Below are positions 5,704 through 9,646 of a DNA stretch of 9,646 nucleotides, one piece after another (the stretch's first letter is position 1; the number at the start of each line of letters is the position of its first letter). Made by a program: the position numbers and the translations under genes. This stretch comes from Oscillospiraceae bacterium (GTDB lineage: Bacteria > Bacillota > Clostridia > Oscillospirales > Ruminococcaceae): the NCBI GenBank assembly GCA_014796735.1, contig JAAVIG010000182.1:1-9646 (forward strand), written 5' to 3'. A model generated the notes under the pieces. It worked only from the letters and a program-made list of their open reading frames with translations, searched no databases and was not told the origin of the DNA.

Positions 5704-7374
5704 TTAATAATCTTCTTCATCTTCAATAGCGTCACCGCTCTTTTTTCTATACCTCTTATAGATTATCGCGGCCGCGGCGGCTCCTGCCAAAATTACCGCC
5801 GTTTCGGCAGCCGCAATAACAGCGGTATATTTGCCGGTTTCCTCGGGACTTACCGTTAAGGTGAAAAATGTCTGCGCCTGTCCTCCGTTAAGAACAAGAG
5901 TTATGATCGCTTCACCAATGGATTTGGCGGTAATAACGCCGTTCTGATCAACGGAGGCGATATTTTCGTCCGAGCTTATGTAAAGCACCTGCGTCACGGA
6001 AGCGTTTCTCGGCTCATACTGATAGTACGGTATATAAACGTCCCCTACATAAACGCGCTTGGAGGAGGTTTCAAAGCTCACCTCGCTGACAGCGAACCGC
6101 GCCGCCATTTCCTCGTAGCTGTAAAAGCACTCCAGTGAGCTTTCACCGTACAAAAGACAGACCGTGCTGTCCGCGTTCAAACCGAAAACGCAGGCTGCCA
6201 GTTCATTTTCCGTAATACGGATAACTATATCCTTGCGATCCAACGCGTCAAACACAAAGTACCCGTTTTTATCTGTGACTGCCGATACGTTGTCCGCCGT
6301 AAGCAAAACTCCGCCCGCCGGATTGCCGACGCTGTCGTACAAACAGCCGGTCAGCCTTGCCTTTTCGTAGATCATTTCTTCATTAGTTACCGCTACGTAA
6401 ACCGTTTCCGAAAAATTCGTGCCCGAGCAGGCGACGGTTATATAAGCCTCGCCCGCGCTCCTTGCTGTAATTATTCCGTTTTCGTCCACCTCCGCTACCT
6501 CGGGGTTGTCGGATGAAAAGATTATGCTGTATCTCCACGCGGCTTCCTCGGGAAGAATCGCCGCTTGAACATAAACGCTTTCACCTATCTTTAAATTATA
6601 GCTTTTTTCGAGTACCGAAAGCGCCTGAGCTTCCGCCGCGGGAGCAGCTACGTTGACAACCGCGGAGGCGGTAAGCTCACCCACGGTTACCGTAATATTG
6701 GCTCTTCCTGCGCCCCTCGCCGTAATGACACCCGAATCGCTTACAGAGGCAACGCCGGTGTTGTCACTGTAATATCTTGCCGCAGCACCGTTGTAAGAAC
6801 CATTTTCCACCCACCAGTATAACTGAACCTCTTGACCTATTTCCAAATTAAAGGTATAATATGTAAGAGAAAGAACAGGAGCGGGAGCTTCGGAAGATGT
6901 CGGCTCGGTATCCGACGAATCGGGTGTGGAAACATCGCTATCGGAGGTATTCGGCCCCGTTTCGGTTATACCGCCCGTATCCGGCGTCGTTTCAACCGAT
7001 TGGGAGTTATCCGTCTCGGTTCTGTCGGTAACGGGATTAAACGGATCGACCATATCATCTGTGTCCGAGGTGCGCGCCGTGGTTACCACAACGATCGGGG
7101 AAGGCAGTTCCTCGGTAGTGGTGGTATATTCCTCCGGAGGAATCGTCTCGATCGCCGCAGACTCCGGCTCCGTTTGAGTTTCGGTTTCGGCCTCCGTCTC
7201 GGGCTCCATTGTCCCGGTTCCCCCCGGTGAAACGATTATTGTCTCATCCTCCTCATCATCAGGGTCGGGTTCGATCCAATACGTAGCGTATGAAGCTAAC
7301 GAAAAGCTTAGGATCAACCCTACGGCAGCGGATGAAAATATAATTTTTCTTAATTTTTTTTCGTAATTTCGCAT
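5704..7374 (-). CDS. Secreted BIG2/Ig-like surface protein with C-terminal anchor
   Basis: The product is 556 residues. It has a signal peptide (1-31), then a low-complexity linker rich in Asp, Glu, Thr, Ser and Pro (about 35-165). Three BIG2-like Ig folds follow at about 166-243, 251-330 and 428-509, each ending with the family's hallmark (SDSGVITARGAG, DENGIITARSAG, DQNGVITAKSIG). A carboxypeptidase-regulatory-like beta domain (about 338-390, with GCLYDSVGNPAGGVLLTADN and TDKNGYFVFDAL) is inserted between the second and third. The C-terminus has a hydrophobic stretch (about 517-539), a basic KRYRKK stop and an acidic tail. PEETG just before the hydrophobic stretch recalls a sortase signal but is not canonical LPXTG. 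The likely role is a wall-spanning adhesin or scaffold. The SD is modest (AAAGG, about 12 bases upstream). It leads the probable bicistron with the GH5 lipoprotein. Binding partner unknown. Confidence 0.85.
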   Translation of the reverse strand: MRNYEKKLRKIIFSSAAVGLILSFSLASYATYWIEPDPDDEEDETIIVSPGGTGTMEPETEAETETQTEPESAAIETIPPEEYTTTTEELPSPIVVVTTARTSDTDDMVDPFNPVTDRTETDNSQSVETTPDTGGITETGPNTSDSDVSTPDSSDTEPTSSEAPAPVLSLTYYTFNLEIGQEVQLYWWVENGSYNGAAARYYSDNTGVASVSDSGVITARGAGRANITVTVGELTASAVVNVAAPAAEAQALSVLEKSYNLKIGESVYVQAAILPEEAAWRYSIIFSSDNPEVAEVDENGIITARSAGEAYITVACSGTNFSETVYVAVTNEEMIYEKARLTGCLYDSVGNPAGGVLLTADNVSAVTDKNGYFVFDALDRKDIVIRITENELAACVFGLNADSTVCLLYGESSLECFYSYEEMAARFAVSEVSFETSSKRVYVGDVYIPYYQYEPRNASVTQVLYISSDENIASVDQNGVITAKSIGEAIITLVLNGGQAQTFFTLTVSPEETGKYTAVIAAAETAVILAGAAAAAIIYKRYRKKSGDAIEDEEDY

Positions 7375-7433
7375 AATTGTTTTTACCTTTGCTGATATAG
7401 TGATTTGAGAATAATTATAACAAAGAGGTGTTT
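7375..7433. promoter_or_regulatory. Divergent intergenic region with shared promoters
   Basis: Only 59 bp separate the BIG2 gene (minus) and the glycosyltransferase gene (plus), so both promoters must lie here or extend into the coding starts. On the minus strand a perfect TATAAT sits at 7414-7419, a plausible -10 giving a leader of about 33 nt, but no good -35 box lies 17 bp upstream. On the plus strand only weak matches are seen (TTGCTG at 7389-7394). Transcription of the two sides may be coupled. Confidence 0.4.
7422..7430 (+). promoter_or_regulatory. Ribosome binding site that fixes the glycosyltransferase start
   Basis: AAAGAGGTG lies just before ATG 7434, leaving five bases between GAGG and the ATG. 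An in-frame GTG at 7428 forms part of this site and has no site of its own, so it should not be taken as the start. Confidence 0.7.
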
Positions 7434-8543
7434 ATGAAAAAAATATTGATGCTTGCCTCAGAAGCCTCACATTTCAGAAACTTTCACATTCCGTATATTA
7501 AATATTTGCGGCATAAGGGCGATAAGGTCTTCACGGCGTCCAACGGAAGCTTTGACATGGACGGGGTGACTCACTTTTATGTGCCGTTTAAAAAAAGTAT
7601 GGCAAGTCCCGGCAACGTAATAACGATCTTTAAGCTTGCGGGACTTATACGAAAGGAAAAATTCGATATAGTATACACCAATTCCACCCTGGCGGGATTT
7701 ATGGGAAGAATGGCGGTCATTATATCGCGGCTTAAAACCGTAAAAGCCTTTCACATCTGTCACGGCTATCTTTTTAACGATGACGGCGGCAAAAAAGCCA
7801 AAACATACCTTTTTTTTGAAAAGCTCGTTCGCAAACGTACAGATTTGCTCATTGTTATGAACAAAGACGATCTTGAAATCGCCGAAAAATATTCCTTGGG
7901 AAAACAAATATCTTTTATAAAAGGTATGGGCATGGATACGAAAAAGTTTCCCCCCGCCGATGAAGAAAAAATATCCGATATGAGAAAGAGCCTGGGCGCT
8001 GATGAAAACACACTGCTTTTTCTCTGCGCCGCGGAATTTTCACCCAGAAAGAATCAGTATACCATTATAAAAGCACTTTCTTTGCTGAAGCGTTCCGACT
8101 GTAAAGTGATCTTTGCCGGAGACGGTGAGCTTTTTGAGGAATGCAGGGCTCTTGCGGTGCAGCTTGGCGTTGATGACAGGACCGTGTTTTTGGGCCATTT
8201 CAGAGATATGAACCTGCTATATCGCTCCTGCGACTGTCTGATCTCCGCGGGACGGTTCGAGGGACTGCCCTTTAATGTAATGGAAGCGTTATACTGCGGC
8301 GAAAACGTTATACTGAGCAACGTCAAGGGAAACAAAGATCTTGCGGTCAGTGCGAATGACATAGGAACAGCACTTGGAGAAGCTGCAGCGGCCGTGCTTT
8401 TTCCGTACGGCGGATTTGAACAGCTGTCAAAGCTTATGGAAACGGCGAAAAAGCCTTCGACAAGCGTATGCAGATTATCGGAAAAATATTTTCTTGAAAA
8501 TGCCCTCACCGAAAACATTGAGCTGTTTCATATGAACGATTGA
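7434..8543 (+). CDS. Family 4 glycosyltransferase (GT-B fold)
   Basis: The product is 369 residues from the chosen ATG, normal length for a GT4 enzyme. The N-terminal half (about 1-165) is the acceptor-binding Rossmann domain (MKKILMLASEASHFRNFHIPYIKYL, later FHICHGYLF). The C-terminal half (about 190-330) is the donor-binding domain, with FLCAAEFSPRKNQYTIIKAL, the FAGDGEL turn, and the retaining EX7E motif at E276 and E284 in RFEGLPFNVMEAL. No membrane helix is seen; it should act at the inner face of the membrane, adding a nucleotide-sugar-derived residue to a lipid-linked polysaccharide precursor. This is the pattern of EpsD/EpsF-like enzymes of exopolysaccharide loci, and an EpsG-like gene lies 406 bp downstream. 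Donor and acceptor sugars cannot be told. Confidence is high for the family, moderate for the pathway. Confidence 0.9.
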   Translation: MKKILMLASEASHFRNFHIPYIKYLRHKGDKVFTASNGSFDMDGVTHFYVPFKKSMASPGNVITIFKLAGLIRKEKFDIVYTNSTLAGFMGRMAVIISRLKTVKAFHICHGYLFNDDGGKKAKTYLFFEKLVRKRTDLLIVMNKDDLEIAEKYSLGKQISFIKGMGMDTKKFPPADEEKISDMRKSLGADENTLLFLCAAEFSPRKNQYTIIKALSLLKRSDCKVIFAGDGELFEECRALAVQLGVDDRTVFLGHFRDMNLLYRSCDCLISAGRFEGLPFNVMEALYCGENVILSNVKGNKDLAVSANDIGTALGEAAAAVLFPYGGFEQLSKLMETAKKPSTSVCRLSEKYFLENALTENIELFHMND

Positions 8544-8595
8544 ACCGCTTAAAGTTATTATACACTATTATTTATCGTTTGTCCAGCGGTTTTTC
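8543..8595 (+). terminator. Possible weak terminator after the glycosyltransferase gene
   Basis: AACCGCT at 8543-8549, overlapping the stop codon, can pair with AGCGGTT at 8585-8591, which runs into a short T-tract (TTTTT at 8590-8594). The loop is 35 nt, which is long for an intrinsic terminator, so this is a weak candidate only. Confidence 0.3.
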
Positions 8596-8747
8596 ATAAT
8601 TTCGCGGGATAAAACTGCGCTGTCCGATGACCTGCCGCAATGTGTGGGCTAAACAATGTATAGGAAAAATTTTCCGATTCTTCCATGATTATAGACAATT
8701 AGTTGTTGTCTCTAAAAAGTTTCATGTCATTATATACAAAATGTTTT

Positions 8748-8775
8748 TTGTGCTTATGTACAATTGTTATATAAA
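8748..8775 (+). promoter_or_regulatory. Candidate upstream promoter for the epsG-like gene
   Basis: TTGTGC at 8748-8753 and TATAAA at 8770-8775 are separated by 16 bp. This is a reasonable sigma-A-type match but weaker than the one 60 bp further on, and AT-rich DNA gives such matches by chance. Confidence 0.35.
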
Positions 8776-8809
8776 TTTACAAAAATATTTAGTTTTTTCA
8801 CGTTGGGGA

Positions 8810-8838
8810 TTGATTATTTTTTTAGCTTGTGTTATAAT
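8810..8838 (+). promoter_or_regulatory. Strong sigma-A-type promoter for the epsG-like gene
   Basis: TTGATT (8810-8815) and a perfect TATAAT (8833-8838) are spaced exactly 17 bp apart, and TGT directly precedes the -10 box, giving an extended -10 (TGtTATAAT). Transcription should begin near 8845, leaving a leader of roughly 105 nt before the ATG. This is the best promoter in the window. Confidence 0.7.
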
Positions 8839-8844
8839 AACATC

Positions 8845-8897
8845 AATCGAATTTTAATAGATTTCGATTCTGATAAGACCGTTGGCTGTCGGCCGAC
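8845..8897 (+). promoter_or_regulatory. Two-hairpin leader RNA upstream of the epsG-like gene
   Basis: Just after the predicted start of transcription, AATCGAA (8845-8851) pairs with TTCGATT (8863-8869) around an 11-nt loop. GTTGGC (8881-8886) then pairs with GCCGAC (8892-8897), with one G-T wobble and a 5-nt loop. Neither is followed by a T-tract. The leader is long enough for antitermination or protein-binding control, as known for some polysaccharide operons, but I recognise no specific riboswitch class. Confidence 0.35.
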
Positions 8898-8949
8898 TCT
8901 ATTATTGAAGAGGTAAAGTCAAAGAAATACTGTGTCAGGTGGGAATTAA

Positions 8950-9646
8950 ATGCTTGTATACCTGCTTAACATTTTTTTAATTATTGTATGGGCATTGATA
9001 TTCCGCATCGGGAAAAAAACAAAGCTGAAGCAGGTGCTTTTTGTAGCGATATGTTTTTTTCAGTGTACTTTGATCTCAGCGGTCAGGTTCAGGGTAGGCT
9101 ATGACTACTCTCAGTACGCTATCGGCTTTTTCAGCATGGTGGTAGACGGATTTTCCAATATGAGCTATGAGGATTGGGAGATCGGGTATATTCTCCTTAA
9201 CAAGATCGTGGGGATATTTACCGCTTGGCCGGGCGCAATTATGGTGGTTACCTCCGTCATAAGCATGGCCGGACCCGCTTATCTTATAGCAAGGTATTCA
9301 AAAGATCCTTTCTTATCTGTATTTTTGTATGTTAACTTTTACCTGTTTTATCTTGACATGAATTTTATAAGGCAAGCAATAGCGATGTCAATTATATGCT
9401 TCGCCTACGGATTTTTGAAAGATAAAAAATTTTGGCGGTTTCTACTGTTGGTGATCATCGCTTCATTGTTTCACCTTACGGCTTTGTATATGATCCCGGT
9501 ATACTTTGTATGTCTGCTTAGGATCAATTCGCGGACCATGCTGCTGTACCTGTTCGGATTGTTTTACTACTATCTGTTGTCGGACGGCTTACTGAATTTC
9601 CTGCTGTCAAGATTCCATAGAGAATACTTGGGTTCGCAGTTTATAC
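8950..9646 (+). CDS. EpsG/Wzy-like polysaccharide polymerase, 3' end outside window
   Basis: At least 232 residues are visible, with the frame open to the window edge. It is a polytopic membrane protein: helices are evident at about 2-19, 28-45, 90-113, 121-136, 141-155, 162-186 and 197-217. Family marks of EpsG-type proteins are present: RFRVGYDYSQY (46-56), the ExGYxLLNKIVG stretch (77-88), DMNFIRQAIAMSI (136-148) and FHLTAL (174-179). EpsG proteins are thought to polymerise lipid-linked repeat units on the outer side of the membrane in exopolysaccharide synthesis. AGGTGGG at 8937-8943, six bases before the ATG, is a good ribosome site. It has its own promoter and leader rather than following the glycosyltransferase directly. 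It is probably the first gene of a polysaccharide operon continuing to the right. A generic Wzy/O-antigen polymerase is the alternative. Confidence 0.82.
   Translation, partial: MLVYLLNIFLIIVWALIFRIGKKTKLKQVLFVAICFFQCTLISAVRFRVGYDYSQYAIGFFSMVVDGFSNMSYEDWEIGYILLNKIVGIFTAWPGAIMVVTSVISMAGPAYLIARYSKDPFLSVFLYVNFYLFYLDMNFIRQAIAMSIICFAYGFLKDKKFWRFLLLVIIASLFHLTALYMIPVYFVCLLRINSRTMLLYLFGLFYYYLLSDGLLNFLLSRFHREYLGSQFI

Larger units (their letters stand above)
8544..8949. other. 406-bp AT-rich non-coding gap before the epsG-like gene
   Basis: No credible gene is seen here. It holds the weak terminator hairpin, two small palindromes (GGAAAAATTTTCC at 8663-8675; AGACAA at 8693-8698 with TTGTCT at 8706-8711), two promoter candidates, and a leader of about 100 nt with two hairpins. 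Base composition drops to strongly AT-rich between about 8650 and 8860, as expected for a regulatory region. The palindromes lie upstream of both promoters and might bind regulators, but they match no operator I recognise. Confidence 0.6.

Noticed and set aside
6832..7230. A 132-codon Arg/Gly-rich frame opposite the BIG2 linker
   Set aside because: This is the complement of the low-complexity Thr/Ser/Glu linker, which forces a long open but meaningless antisense frame.
8627..8857. A 76-codon hydrophobic open frame in the gap before the EpsG-like gene
   Set aside because: No ribosome site precedes its ATG, it runs through the best promoter in the window, and its hydrophobicity follows from AT-rich DNA.

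Overview
The window looks like part of a chromosome from a Gram-positive Clostridia-type bacterium, most likely a gut or rumen Ruminococcus relative. The reasons are moderate GC, strong AAAGGAG-type ribosome binding sites, a lipoprotein GH5 glucanase, BIG2-domain surface proteins, a c-di-GMP enzyme with a 7TM sensor, and an EpsG-type polysaccharide gene. This placement is inferred from gene content, not from a marker gene.

Layout: five genes on the minus strand fill the left three quarters. In the order they would be transcribed, from right to left, they are a secreted BIG2 surface protein (5704-7374), a GH5 endoglucanase-like lipoprotein (4485-5660), a 7TM-PAS-GGDEF-EAL c-di-GMP phosphodiesterase (1923-4217), a zinc-ribbon membrane protein (766-1857), and a TPM-domain membrane protein cut by the window edge (1-616). 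The BIG2 and GH5 genes are 43 bp apart and probably form one unit. The phosphodiesterase, zinc-ribbon and TPM genes form a second likely unit. At 7375-7433 transcription diverges. To the right, on the plus strand, are a GT4 glycosyltransferase (7434-8543) and, after a 406-bp AT-rich gap with a good promoter, an EpsG/Wzy-like polymerase cut by the right edge (8950-9646). These two point to an exopolysaccharide or capsule locus continuing to the right.

The most distinctive non-coding feature is a pair of 89-bp palindromic elements (677-765 and 4288-4376). They lie in opposite orientation, match at 86 of 89 positions, and each is bounded by its own 6-bp direct repeat (TTACAC; GTATGA). They behave like miniature inverted-repeat transposable elements (MITEs). 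One landed on the last codon plus stop of the zinc-ribbon gene and its duplication restored both. The other landed in the loop of an older 14-bp inverted repeat.

Taken together the window is about the cell surface: polysaccharide synthesis, a surface adhesin-like protein, a surface glycanase, a c-di-GMP-lowering sensor enzyme, and a poorly understood zinc-ribbon/TPM membrane pair. A functional link between these modules is inferred from proximity only.
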